A stretch of 64,000 nucleotides of DNA from Dyella_B nitratireducens (GTDB lineage Bacteria; Pseudomonadota; Gammaproteobacteria; Xanthomonadales; Rhodanobacteraceae). A program made the translations under genes and the position numbers. Every line of letters begins with the position of its first letter. Position 1 is the first letter of the stretch. Below, in pieces: positions 44,910 through 53,459 of this stretch. The DNA lies in NCBI RefSeq assembly GCF_049532905.1, contig NZ_CP064032.1:3782001-3846000 (forward strand), written 5' to 3'. The notes under the pieces were generated by a model. That model was given only the letters and a program-made list of their open reading frames with translations. It made no database searches and was not told the origin of the DNA.

Positions 44910-45743
44910 ATGACTGACTTTGACTCGGAACGTCCCCTGCAAAACCGCCGCATCGCCATTCCCGAGTCGCGCGAGCTGGATATGTTCGCGTCACTACTGG
45001 AACGCCGTGGCGCTTCCGTTCTGCGCTGCCCGCTCGTCGATATTCGCGACACACCGAACCCAGGACCTATACTCGACTGGCTACACGTGTTCTGTGCTGG
45101 CGGTTGCGACGATCTACTGCTGTTCACGGGCGAAGGCGTGCGGCGCCTGCTGAGCCTGATCGACCATCACGCGCCGGAACTGCGCGGCAGCTTCATCGCA
45201 CGGCTCGGCACCGTGCGCACCATCGCACGCGGCCCCAAACCGGGACGCGTGTTGCGGGAACTTGGCTTGAAGCCCACGCTGGTTGCCGATCCTGCTACGA
45301 CACCAGGGATGATCGTCCTGCTGCAAACGCTGGACCTAAAGGGACGCCGCGTCGGTGTGCAGCTTTATGGCACGGAGCCGAATGCACCGCTGATGGATTT
45401 CCTCGCTGCTGCCGGTGCCAAGGTGCTGCCGGTATGGCCATATGTGTATGCCGATGCCGCGGCAGACGCCGAAGTGATGGCACTGATTGAAGCAATGCAG
45501 CAAGGCCAGGTCGATGCGATCGCCTTTACCAGCTTGCAGCAAGTGGAGCGGTTGTTTCGGCTGGTGGAAGCCGGTCGACTGAAGCAGGCGTTGGCACGAA
45601 CGCTGGTAGCTGCCATCGGTCCTGTAGTGGCTGATTCGCTGCGCGCGCACGGCGTTGAGCCGCAGGTAGTGCCGGAAGAAAGTTATTACCTGAAACCATT
45701 GACGCAGGCATTGATCGAACGGCTATCTTCAAACTTGCCGTAA
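44910..45743 (+). CDS. Uroporphyrinogen-III synthase-like (HemD-family) protein
   Basis: 277 residues from the ATG at 44910; the open frame upstream only reads the REP element. A HemD-fold protein: RIAIPESRELDMFASLLERRGASVLRCPL at the start, RRVGVQLYGTEPN, and DAIAFTSLQQVERLFRL then LVAAIGPVVADSLRAHG. Uroporphyrinogen-III synthase closes hydroxymethylbilane to the precursor of siroheme and heme. Its place after cysG and beside nitrate assimilation suggests a dedicated supply of siroheme precursor. It may be a second copy beside a housekeeping hemD. Confidence 0.85.
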   Translation: MTDFDSERPLQNRRIAIPESRELDMFASLLERRGASVLRCPLVDIRDTPNPGPILDWLHVFCAGGCDDLLLFTGEGVRRLLSLIDHHAPELRGSFIARLGTVRTIARGPKPGRVLRELGLKPTLVADPATTPGMIVLLQTLDLKGRRVGVQLYGTEPNAPLMDFLAAAGAKVLPVWPYVYADAAADAEVMALIEAMQQGQVDAIAFTSLQQVERLFRLVEAGRLKQALARTLVAAIGPVVADSLRAHGVEPQVVPEESYYLKPLTQALIERLSSNLP

Positions 45744-45748
45744 GCAAT

Positions 45749-45772
45749 GTAGGTTGGGGTGCAAACCCCAAC
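45749..45772. repeat. REP class A unit, left flank of the RAYT gene
   Basis: GTAG then arms GTTGGGGT/ACCCCAAC around GCAA. It ends 2 bases from the RAYT stop codon. Confidence 0.92.
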
Positions 45773-45773
45773 A

Positions 45774-46304
45774 TCAGAACCTCTCACCACGCCGCACTGC
45801 GACATCCGGCTCACAAGCCCAATCTGCAGCGAGCATCCCCTGCCTGATATATCTATGTATGGACGAATACGGCCAATCACTGGCACGCGTTACGTATCCA
45901 TGTTTGACCGGATTAATGTGAACGTAATCCAAGTGACATGCTAAGTCATGCTCGTCTCTGATGAGATGTTCCCAGAATCGGCGCTGCCAGATGCCCCGTT
46001 CGCTTTTGTTCCGTCGCGAAGTGCTGATCGTTTCTCTCTGCTCGATTGCCCATGAGAAGCGCTGCTTAATCAACATCCAGCGTCTTGAAAAGTCGGCATC
46101 ATGGTCAGGCATACTCCAGATGGTGTGCATATGCTCTGGAAGAACCACCCAGGCTAAAATACCAAACGGATGGCGCTGTTTAACTGTTCTTACAGCCTCA
46201 CGCAAGAGATCAACACGCTCTACGAGTAGGGCGCTAGCACGATCGGCAAGATTGACCGTGAAGAAATACGTCCCGCCAGTCATGATCGCTCGTCGGTAAC
46301 GCAT
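45774..46304 (-). CDS. REP-associated tyrosine transposase (RAYT)
   Basis: 176 residues from the ATG at 46304 (MRYRRAIMTGGTYFFTVNLADR), a typical RAYT start; the longer open frame reads through a REP. A Y1/IS200-like HUH nuclease: LPEHMHTIWSMP with His58/His60, and DYVHINPVKHG with the probable catalytic Tyr127, followed by DWPYSSIHRYIRQG. RAYTs cut and rejoin single-stranded REP DNA with a GTAG foot and spread REPs in the genome. This copy lies between oppositely oriented class A units (45749-45772 and 46422-46445), as expected for a RAYT with its cognate REPs. It appears full length. Confidence 0.93.
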   Translation of the reverse strand: MRYRRAIMTGGTYFFTVNLADRASALLVERVDLLREAVRTVKQRHPFGILAWVVLPEHMHTIWSMPDHDADFSRRWMLIKQRFSWAIEQRETISTSRRNKSERGIWQRRFWEHLIRDEHDLACHLDYVHINPVKHGYVTRASDWPYSSIHRYIRQGMLAADWACEPDVAVRRGERF

Positions 46305-46421
46305 GGAATACCACTGGTGGCTCGCTTTGCTTATCCCAACGTACGCCGCCGCGTGGACGGCGGTAAGCAGAAGCGGCCTTCCGTATCTGTCAGCGTTCAA
46401 CGCTCTCGCGGACCTGATGGT

Positions 46422-46445
46422 GTTGGGGTTTGCACCCCAACCTAC
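46422..46445. repeat. REP class A unit, right flank of the RAYT gene
   Basis: Inverted orientation relative to 45749-45772; arms GTTGGGGT/ACCCCAAC, ending CTAC. Confidence 0.92.
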
Positions 46446-46462
46446 TTGAACTTCACTCAGGA

Positions 46463-49168
46463 TTACGCATTTGCTTCCGCTCGCACCTCTGCGATCAACT
46501 GCCGCAACTCCGGCACGCACGAACCGCAATTACCCCCTGCGCGCAAGCGCAACGTAATCTGCGTCGGCGTCTCCAACCCGTGGGTGCGGATCGCATCACA
46601 AATCGTATTGCGCCCGACACCAAAGCATGAACACACCGTTGGCCCCGTCGACGCGCCAGGATCAGCCGGCTCACCGATCAACAGCGCCACGCGATCCGCT
46701 TCGTCCAACGTCTCGCGCAAGAACAAGCCGGCAAGCCAATGCCGCGACGGCAGATCGGGACGTGAGGAAAGAAACACGCAGGACTCGATACGATCGTCGA
46801 TCAAGTGTGCGGCGCGATACACGCCTGTGCTGCGATCTTCGTATTCGAGCCAATCCGCATCCGGATCACTTACACCCAGCCACGCACGCGCCCAGGCGCT
46901 GCATTCGGATGGCCGTTCACGATGCGCGATCTCGTAACGGCGGAAGCGATCGCCCTGGATGGACGTCCAATAGCTCAAACCATCCGGCGCCAGCAGCTGA
47001 CGGCTGAGCGCAAAACCATGCCAACGCACGGGGAAAGGTTCCACGTTCACCGGCGTGTGCTTGAACTCCGGCTCACCGGAAACCGGATCGACCACCGGAT
47101 TGACCAGGCTGCCCACGCGCGCGTCGGAAGCGAATTGATCGTTCCAATGAATCGGCACGAACACATTGCCGGCAAGAATGCCGCCACTGTGCTTCACGCG
47201 CGCCACCATGCCACCCCAACGCGATTGCACGCGCGCCAGCTCACCCTCGCGCACACCGCAACGAAGCGCGTCGTGTGGATGCATGTCGACGAACGGCTCG
47301 GGAATGTGCCCGGTCAGACGCGGCGCTTTGCCGGTGCGCGTCATGGTGTGCCATTGATCGCGCACGCGGCCGGTGTTGAGCACCAGTGGATACTCGCGAT
47401 CGGTGGCATTCACCGGCAGGCGTGCCGGAGTCGCGACAAAGCGCGCGCGGCCGTTTTCATGCGAAAAACCGCCGTTTGCAAACAAACGCATGCTGCTTTC
47501 CCCGCTCATCGCAACCGGCCACTGTATCGGCTTTAACGCGTCGTAAGCGCGGCGATCCAGCGTTGCCAATCCTTCGAGATTGAGCACACGCCGCACAGCA
47601 GGTGCATCACCCTCTTGTGCTTCGTGATTGCGATAGGCCGTAAGCCGGGCATGCTCGTCAAACACCGCATGCACGTCGTCAAACTGAAATCCTGCTGCAA
47701 AACCGAGGCGCTGCGCCACATCGCACACAATGCGCCAGTCCGCGCGTGCATCCTCCGGTGCAGGCATAAATACCCGCTGGCGTGAAATACGCCGCTCGGA
47801 GTTGGTAACAGTGCCGTCCTTCTCGCCCCAGCCCAGCGCGGGCAACAATGCATGCGCGTACGCGTTAGTGTCGGTCTGCGCGACGATGTCGGAACTCACC
47901 ACCCATTCGCACTTCGACAGCGCCCGTTTCACGCGATCTGCATCAGGCAGGCTCACCACCGGATTGGTGGCCATGATCCACAACGCCTTCACCTTGCCAT
48001 CGCCGATGGCATCGAACAGGTCTACCGCTTTCAGCCCCGGACGCTCGGCGATGCGGGGCGATTGCCAGAACGATTGCACGATCTGGCGGTGCACGGGGTT
48101 TTCCAATTCCATGTGCGCCGCCAGCATGTTCGCCAGCCCACCCACTTCACGGCCACCCATCGCATTGGGCTGACCGGTGAGCGAGAACGGCCCCATGCCC
48201 GGCTTGCCGATGCGCCCCGTGAGCAAATGACAGTTGATGATGCTGTTGACCTTGTCGGTACCGCTGGAGGATTGGTTCACGCCTTGCGAGAACAGCGTGA
48301 TGGTGCGCTCGCAACGCGCGAACCAGCGGTAGAAGTTCAGCAGATCCGCAAGTTGCACGCCGCAGATGCGCGCCACCTCTGCCGGATCACCGGCATCTGC
48401 CTGCGCTGCAGCCAGCGCCTGCGTAAAACCCTCGGTGTGCGCCTCCACGAAACGCGCGTCCATGGCGCCATGCTGAAACAGAAACGCCAGCAAGCCATTG
48501 AACAGCCAAACGTCCGTACCTGGCTTCACCGGCAGATGCAAATCGGCCGATTCGCAGGTTGCCGTGTGCCGTGGATCGATCACCACGATGCGTGGCGGTG
48601 CACTGCTTTCCTTTGCCTTGGCGATGCGCTGGTACACGATGGGATGGCACCACGCGGTGTTGGAACCCACCAGCACGATCAGCTCGGCCTGCTCCAGGTC
48701 TTCATAACAGCCCGGTACCACGTCTTCACCGAATGCGCGCTTGTGGCCGGCCACGGCGGACGACATGCACAGCCGCGAGTTGGTATCGATATTGGCAGTG
48801 CCGATATAGCCTTTGGCCAGCTTGTTGACGACGTAGTAGTCCTCGGTGAGCAACTGGCCTGACACATAGAACGCCACGGCGTCAGGGCCATGCTGATCGA
48901 TCACGCGACGGAAGCCTTCGGCTACGCGGTCCAGCGCGTCGTTCCAGTTTGCGCGCCGAAGTGTGCCATCCGGTCCGCGCAGCATGGGGTGCAATAACCG
49001 GCCCCGCAGGTCGACCGTTTCGCCCAAGGCTGAACCCTTTACGCACAAACGGCCATGGTTAGCGTGGTGTTGCGTGTCGCCTTCCACGTGTACGGAGCCG
49101 TCGATGTTGGTGTGGGCCAACACGCCGCAACCTACGCCGCAATAGGGGCAGGTGGTGGCGACTGTCAT
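46463..49168 (-). CDS. nasA: Assimilatory nitrate reductase catalytic subunit
   Basis: 901 residues from the ATG at 49168 with AAGGGA upstream; the longer frame reads a REP. N-terminal [4Fe-4S] ligands CPYCGVGC and GRLCVKG, then the bis-MGD molybdopterin oxidoreductase body (NTNSRLCMSS with the presumptive Mo-ligand Cys, SQGVNQSSSGTDKVN, NAMGGREVGG) and a molybdopterin dinucleotide-binding domain (LNTGRVRDQWHTMTRTG). The C-terminus (~835-900) is a BFD-like [2Fe-2S] domain, CSCFGVG...GNCGSCVPEL. It reduces nitrate to nitrite in the cytosol for assimilation. Electrons probably come from the FAD protein encoded just upstream. Confidence 0.95.
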   Translation of the reverse strand: MTVATTCPYCGVGCGVLAHTNIDGSVHVEGDTQHHANHGRLCVKGSALGETVDLRGRLLHPMLRGPDGTLRRANWNDALDRVAEGFRRVIDQHGPDAVAFYVSGQLLTEDYYVVNKLAKGYIGTANIDTNSRLCMSSAVAGHKRAFGEDVVPGCYEDLEQAELIVLVGSNTAWCHPIVYQRIAKAKESSAPPRIVVIDPRHTATCESADLHLPVKPGTDVWLFNGLLAFLFQHGAMDARFVEAHTEGFTQALAAAQADAGDPAEVARICGVQLADLLNFYRWFARCERTITLFSQGVNQSSSGTDKVNSIINCHLLTGRIGKPGMGPFSLTGQPNAMGGREVGGLANMLAAHMELENPVHRQIVQSFWQSPRIAERPGLKAVDLFDAIGDGKVKALWIMATNPVVSLPDADRVKRALSKCEWVVSSDIVAQTDTNAYAHALLPALGWGEKDGTVTNSERRISRQRVFMPAPEDARADWRIVCDVAQRLGFAAGFQFDDVHAVFDEHARLTAYRNHEAQEGDAPAVRRVLNLEGLATLDRRAYDALKPIQWPVAMSGESSMRLFANGGFSHENGRARFVATPARLPVNATDREYPLVLNTGRVRDQWHTMTRTGKAPRLTGHIPEPFVDMHPHDALRCGVREGELARVQSRWGGMVARVKHSGGILAGNVFVPIHWNDQFASDARVGSLVNPVVDPVSGEPEFKHTPVNVEPFPVRWHGFALSRQLLAPDGLSYWTSIQGDRFRRYEIAHRERPSECSAWARAWLGVSDPDADWLEYEDRSTGVYRAAHLIDDRIESCVFLSSRPDLPSRHWLAGLFLRETLDEADRVALLIGEPADPGASTGPTVCSCFGVGRNTICDAIRTHGLETPTQITLRLRAGGNCGSCVPELRQLIAEVRAEANA

Positions 49169-49211
49169 GCGTTCATTCCCTTGAAGAAGCAGCCGAGTGA
49201 AAGAAGCTGTG

Positions 49212-49284
49212 TAGGTTGGGGTGCAAACCCCAACATCGTCGTCTGCCATGCCTCGCGATGTTGGGGTTTGCACCCCAACCTACG
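49212..49284. repeat. REP class A pair (inverted)
   Basis: Units 49212-49235 and 49261-49284 with GTAG feet outward, between nasA and the FAD oxidoreductase gene of the same putative operon. Confidence 0.92.
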
Positions 49285-49292
49285 TGACGGGT

Positions 49293-50525
49293 TCATGCCG
49301 CCACCTCCGCCTGTTGGCAATAGTGCTTGCCAAACAAAAGGCGATCACGAATCGGCGTGATGTCAGTCCCGTTCTGGATCAAGTCGAAATACCACCCCCC
49401 ATCCTTCACGTCGCCGTACAGCACGGCGCCAATAACCTGGTTGTCCTTCAACACCAATCGTTTGTAGATGCCGCGGCGCGGATCGCGCAGCACGAGATCC
49501 TCAGTGCCTTCGCCGCCAATGAAATCGCCGGCCGAATAAAGATCGATGCCCGTCACCTTGAGCTTGGTCGCCGTGCGGGTGAAGCGATAACGGCGATGCC
49601 CCATGCGCGCCAGGTGCGACGCGCACACACGCGCCTGCTCCCATACCGGCGCCACCAGGCCGAAGGTAAGACGGCGATGCTGCACGCATTCGCCCACAGC
49701 ATAGATGTGTGGATCGTAGGTCTGCAGCGTGTCGTCGACCACGATGCCGCGATCGCAGTGCAGCCCGCATGACTTGGCCAAGGCGATATCGGGACGCACA
49801 CCCACCGCCATCACTACCAGATCGGCATCGATGCGTGTACCGTCGGCAAATTCGATGCCCTGGACGCGCCCATCACCGTACAGCGCCTTCGTCTGTGCAT
49901 TCAGCAGCACATTCAGCCCGCGCCCCTTGAGATTGTGCGACAGCAAGCGCGACGCATCGGCATTGAGCTGCTGTTCCATCAACACTTCAATGCGATGAAG
50001 CAGGGCCACCTGCATGCCACGACGCAGGAGACCATTGGCGGCCTCGATGCCAAGCAGGCCACCGCCGATCACCGCGGCATGTTTGTAAGTGCTGGCTGCC
50101 TGCAGCATCTTCTCGACATCATCGATGCCTCGAAAACCAATCACGCCCGGCAGATCAGCGCCTGGCAGCGGCAGCATGAACGGCTGCGATCCGGTCGCGA
50201 TCAACAGGCGGTCGTAAGCAACCTCCACACCTTTGCGCGAACGCACACGCCGATGATGCCGATCGATGGCGACCACCGGATCGCCGGCGTGCAGCGTGAT
50301 GCCGTTTTCCGCATACCACTGCCGCGTGTTGAGCATGATGTCGTCGGTGTTCTTTTCCCCGCTCAACAGCATCGAGAGCAAGATGCGGTTGTAATTGCCA
50401 TAGGGCTCGGCGCCGAACACCGTGATGTCGTACAAGCCGGGCACGAGCTGCAGAAGTTCTTCCACCGTGCGCATGCCGGCCATGCCGTTGCCGATGACGA
50501 CCAGCCTGGGCCGCGATGCACTCAT
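49293..50525 (-). CDS. FAD/NAD(P)-dependent oxidoreductase (nitrate reductase electron-transfer protein)
   Basis: 410 residues. Two Rossmann folds: LVVIGNGMAGMRTVEEL (FAD) and AAVIGGGLLGIEAANGLL (NAD(P)H), plus IYAVGECVQHR. It is colinear with the N-terminal half of NirB but lacks the [2Fe-2S] and siroheme domains. In such clusters it is thought to pass electrons from NAD(P)H to NasA. Its ATG overlaps the nirD stop (ATGA), so translation is coupled. The C-terminal part (GWYFDLIQNGTDITPIRDRLLFG) is typical of this NasB-like group. Confidence 0.88.
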   Translation of the reverse strand: MSASRPRLVVIGNGMAGMRTVEELLQLVPGLYDITVFGAEPYGNYNRILLSMLLSGEKNTDDIMLNTRQWYAENGITLHAGDPVVAIDRHHRRVRSRKGVEVAYDRLLIATGSQPFMLPLPGADLPGVIGFRGIDDVEKMLQAASTYKHAAVIGGGLLGIEAANGLLRRGMQVALLHRIEVLMEQQLNADASRLLSHNLKGRGLNVLLNAQTKALYGDGRVQGIEFADGTRIDADLVVMAVGVRPDIALAKSCGLHCDRGIVVDDTLQTYDPHIYAVGECVQHRRLTFGLVAPVWEQARVCASHLARMGHRRYRFTRTATKLKVTGIDLYSAGDFIGGEGTEDLVLRDPRRGIYKRLVLKDNQVIGAVLYGDVKDGGWYFDLIQNGTDITPIRDRLLFGKHYCQQAEVAA

Positions 50526-50872
50526 CGTAGCGGCTGTCCCAGCAGCACATGATCACCCTGCAACGTCACCTGCCAGGCGCGCACGGAATGTTCCGGTGCT
50601 TCCAGGCACTCGCCGGTGCGCAGATCGAAGTGCTGCTTATAGATCGGCGAAGCGACGACCACACGCTCGCCAAGGCTGCCGATCAAACCACGCGACAGCA
50701 CGTATGCATTCGCATTCGGATCGAAATTGTCGATCGCATAAAGCGCATTCTCGCCGACGCGGAACACAGCCACTTGTTCGTCATCCACGAGTGCGCACAC
50801 ACCCGTATTGGATACGATGTCATCCAGGTCGCACACCAGGGTCCAGCCTTTCGCCGTCACCACATCTTCCAT
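50522..50872 (-). CDS. nirD: Nitrite reductase (NADH) small subunit
   Basis: 116 residues, normal NirD length. A Rieske-like fold (VCALVDDEQVAVFRVGENALYAIDNFDP, SPIYKQHFDLRTGECLE) without the Cys/His iron-sulfur ligands, as usual in NirD. It partners NirB in nitrite reduction to ammonium. It starts 4 bases after nirB ends and overlaps the next gene by 4 bases. Confidence 0.93.
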   Translation of the reverse strand: MEDVVTAKGWTLVCDLDDIVSNTGVCALVDDEQVAVFRVGENALYAIDNFDPNANAYVLSRGLIGSLGERVVVASPIYKQHFDLRTGECLEAPEHSVRAWQVTLQGDHVLLGQPLR

Positions 50873-50876
50873 CGCT

Positions 50877-53441
50877 TTACTCCGTCATGACGCTGGCGGG
50901 AATGCGCCGGCTGCGTTTTTCTTCCAGGGTGGCCGGGCGGATCTGGCCGCGCTCCGGCACGAACACCACGTTGTTGTCGGCTTCACGGCTGTTGACGAAG
51001 TGCTGGAAGCGCTTGCGCGTCTGCGGATCGGTGACCGCTTTTTTCCACTCGCATTCGTAGGTATCGATGACAAGCTGCATCTCTGCCTCGAGTTCGGCGG
51101 CAATGCCCAGCTTGTCGTGCACGATGACCTCCTTGAGGTAGTCCAGGCCGCCTTCCAGGTTGTCGCGCCATACGCTGGTGCGCTGCAGGCGATCGGCGGT
51201 GCGGATGTAGAACATGAGGAAGCGGTCGATGTACTTGATGAGCGTGGGCGTATCGAGATCACCCGCAAGCAACTCGGCATGGCGCGGCTTCATGCCGCCG
51301 TTGCCGCAGACATACAAATTCCAACCCTTTTCGGTGGCGATCACGCCTACGTCCTTGCCCTGCGCTTCGGCGCATTCGCGCGTGCAGCCGGACACGGCCA
51401 TCTTCAATTTATGCGGTGAACGCAGGCCTTTGTAGCGGTTTTCCAGATCAATCGCCGTGCCCACCGAATCCTGCACGCCGTAGCGGCACCAGGTGGAACC
51501 CACGCAAGACTTCACCGTGCGCAGCGATTTGCCATACGCATGGCCGGATTCGAAGCCGGCAGTGATCAGCTCCTCCCAGATCACCGGCAGCTGTTCCAGA
51601 CGTGCACCGAACATGTCGACGCGCTGGCCGCCGGTGATCTTGGTGTAGAGACCGTATTTCTTCGCAATCGCACCCACGGCGATCAGGCCATCCGGTGTCA
51701 CCTCACCGCCCGGCATGCGCGGCACCACCGAATACGTGCCGTCCTTCTGGATATTGGCGAGGAAGTAATCGTTGGAGTCCTGCAGCGAAGCGTGCTCTTT
51801 CTGCAGCACGAACGCGTTCCAGCAGGAAGCAAGAATACTGGCCGCCACCGGCTTGCAGATATCGCAGCCAAGGCCTTTGCCATGGCGCGCGAGCAGTTCG
51901 TCGAAGTGCTTGATACGCTCGACGCGAACCAGGTGGTAGAGCTCCTGCCGCGAATAAGCGAAGTGCTCGCACAGGTGGTTGTTCACCGCCAAGCCCTGGC
52001 GCTTCATTTCCGCCTTCATGATCTGCGTGACCAACGGTACGCAGCCGCCGCAGGTCGTGCCGGCCTTGGTGATGGTTTTCAAATCGCCGATGGACGTCGC
52101 GCCCGCGCACACCGCGTCGCAAAGTTGTCCTTTGGAAACGTTGTTGCATGAGCAGATTTGCGCAGAAGCCGGCAGCGTATCCACGCCCAGGCCCGGCTTG
52201 GCGTTGCCATCCGGCGTAGGCAGGATCAGGAATTCCGGCGACGCCGGCAGTTCGATGCCGTTGAGCATCATCTGCAACAGCGTGCCGTATTCGCTGGCAT
52301 CGCCCACCAGCACGCCGCCAAGCAGCTGTTTGCCGTCGCCGGATACCACCAGCTTCTTATAAACCTGCCGGCGCTCGTCGCTGAACTGATAGCTGCGGCT
52401 GCCGGGCGTGGTGCCATGCGCATCGCCCAGGCTGGCCACGTCCACACCCATCAGCTTCAACTTGGTGGACATGTCGGCGCCGACAAACTCCGGAAGCTGC
52501 AATACATGCTTGCGTTCCAGCAGTGCGCATAAATGCGCAGCCACCACGCGGGCCATGTCGTAGCCCGGCGCCACCAGGCCAAACGTCTTGCCACCCCAAT
52601 ACGCGCATTCGCCGATGGCGTAGACGTCCCAATCGCGCGTGCGGCAATAGTTGTCGACGTGAATGCCGCCGCGTTCACCGACGCCCAATTCGCACTGGCG
52701 CGCCAGCTCATCACGCGGGCGAATACCGGCGGAGAACACGATCATGTCGGTATCGAGATAGCTGCCGTCGGCGAACTTCATGCGATGGTGCGTGTCGTCG
52801 CCATCGACGATTTCCAGCGTGCTCTTGCCGGTATGCACGGTAACGCCGAGCTCTTCGATCTTCCGCCGCAGTATCTGGCCGCCGATGTCGTCAACCTGTA
52901 CCGCCATCAGGCGTGGCGCGAATTCGACCACATGTGTTTCCAGCCCCATATCGCGCAAGGCTTTCGCGCATTCCAGGCCGAGCAGGCCGCCACCGATGAC
53001 CACGCCACGCTTGGCATGCATGCCCCAGGCCTGCATCGCGAGCAGATCGTCGATGGTGCGATACACGAAGCAACCGGCGCGCTCGTTGCCCGGAATCGGC
53101 GGGACGAACGGCTTTGAACCGGTGGCGAACACTACTTTGTCGTAAGTAAGCACTTCACCATCGGCAGTGGTGATGCGCTTCTGCTGGCGATCGATGTGCG
53201 CGGCACGCGCGGCCAGACGCAGCTGTATGCCTGGCTGATCGAAGAAGCCCGGCTCGACCAGCGAGAGATCCTCCGCGCTTTTGCCGCTGAAGAATTCAGA
53301 CAGATGCACGCGGTCGTAGGCGGGCCGGCCTTCCTCGCACAACACCGTGATATCCAGGCCGGGCGGCTGACGTTCCATCAACTCTTCCAGCAGCTTGTGC
53401 CCGACCATGCCGTTGCCGATTACGAGCAGTTTCATTGTCAT
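50877..53441 (-). CDS. nirB: Nitrite reductase (NADH) large subunit
   Basis: 854 residues; ATG at 53441 with GGGAGGG 8 bases upstream (a second ATG at 53435). FAD fold (KLLVIGNGMVGHKLLEEL), NADH fold (GVVIGGGLLGLECAKAL), and a BFD-type [2Fe-2S] domain (ICSCNNVSKGQLCDAV, TCGGCVPLV). Nitrite/sulfite reductase domains end with siroheme/[4Fe-4S] ligands SCVGSTWCRYG and VSGCTRECAEA. It reduces nitrite to ammonium with NADH in the cytosol. It needs siroheme from the CysG encoded on the other strand of the same region. Confidence 0.96.
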   Translation of the reverse strand: MTMKLLVIGNGMVGHKLLEELMERQPPGLDITVLCEEGRPAYDRVHLSEFFSGKSAEDLSLVEPGFFDQPGIQLRLAARAAHIDRQQKRITTADGEVLTYDKVVFATGSKPFVPPIPGNERAGCFVYRTIDDLLAMQAWGMHAKRGVVIGGGLLGLECAKALRDMGLETHVVEFAPRLMAVQVDDIGGQILRRKIEELGVTVHTGKSTLEIVDGDDTHHRMKFADGSYLDTDMIVFSAGIRPRDELARQCELGVGERGGIHVDNYCRTRDWDVYAIGECAYWGGKTFGLVAPGYDMARVVAAHLCALLERKHVLQLPEFVGADMSTKLKLMGVDVASLGDAHGTTPGSRSYQFSDERRQVYKKLVVSGDGKQLLGGVLVGDASEYGTLLQMMLNGIELPASPEFLILPTPDGNAKPGLGVDTLPASAQICSCNNVSKGQLCDAVCAGATSIGDLKTITKAGTTCGGCVPLVTQIMKAEMKRQGLAVNNHLCEHFAYSRQELYHLVRVERIKHFDELLARHGKGLGCDICKPVAASILASCWNAFVLQKEHASLQDSNDYFLANIQKDGTYSVVPRMPGGEVTPDGLIAVGAIAKKYGLYTKITGGQRVDMFGARLEQLPVIWEELITAGFESGHAYGKSLRTVKSCVGSTWCRYGVQDSVGTAIDLENRYKGLRSPHKLKMAVSGCTRECAEAQGKDVGVIATEKGWNLYVCGNGGMKPRHAELLAGDLDTPTLIKYIDRFLMFYIRTADRLQRTSVWRDNLEGGLDYLKEVIVHDKLGIAAELEAEMQLVIDTYECEWKKAVTDPQTRKRFQHFVNSREADNNVVFVPERGQIRPATLEEKRSRRIPASVMTE

Positions 53442-53459
53442 AGGCAGCGCCCTCCCCGT

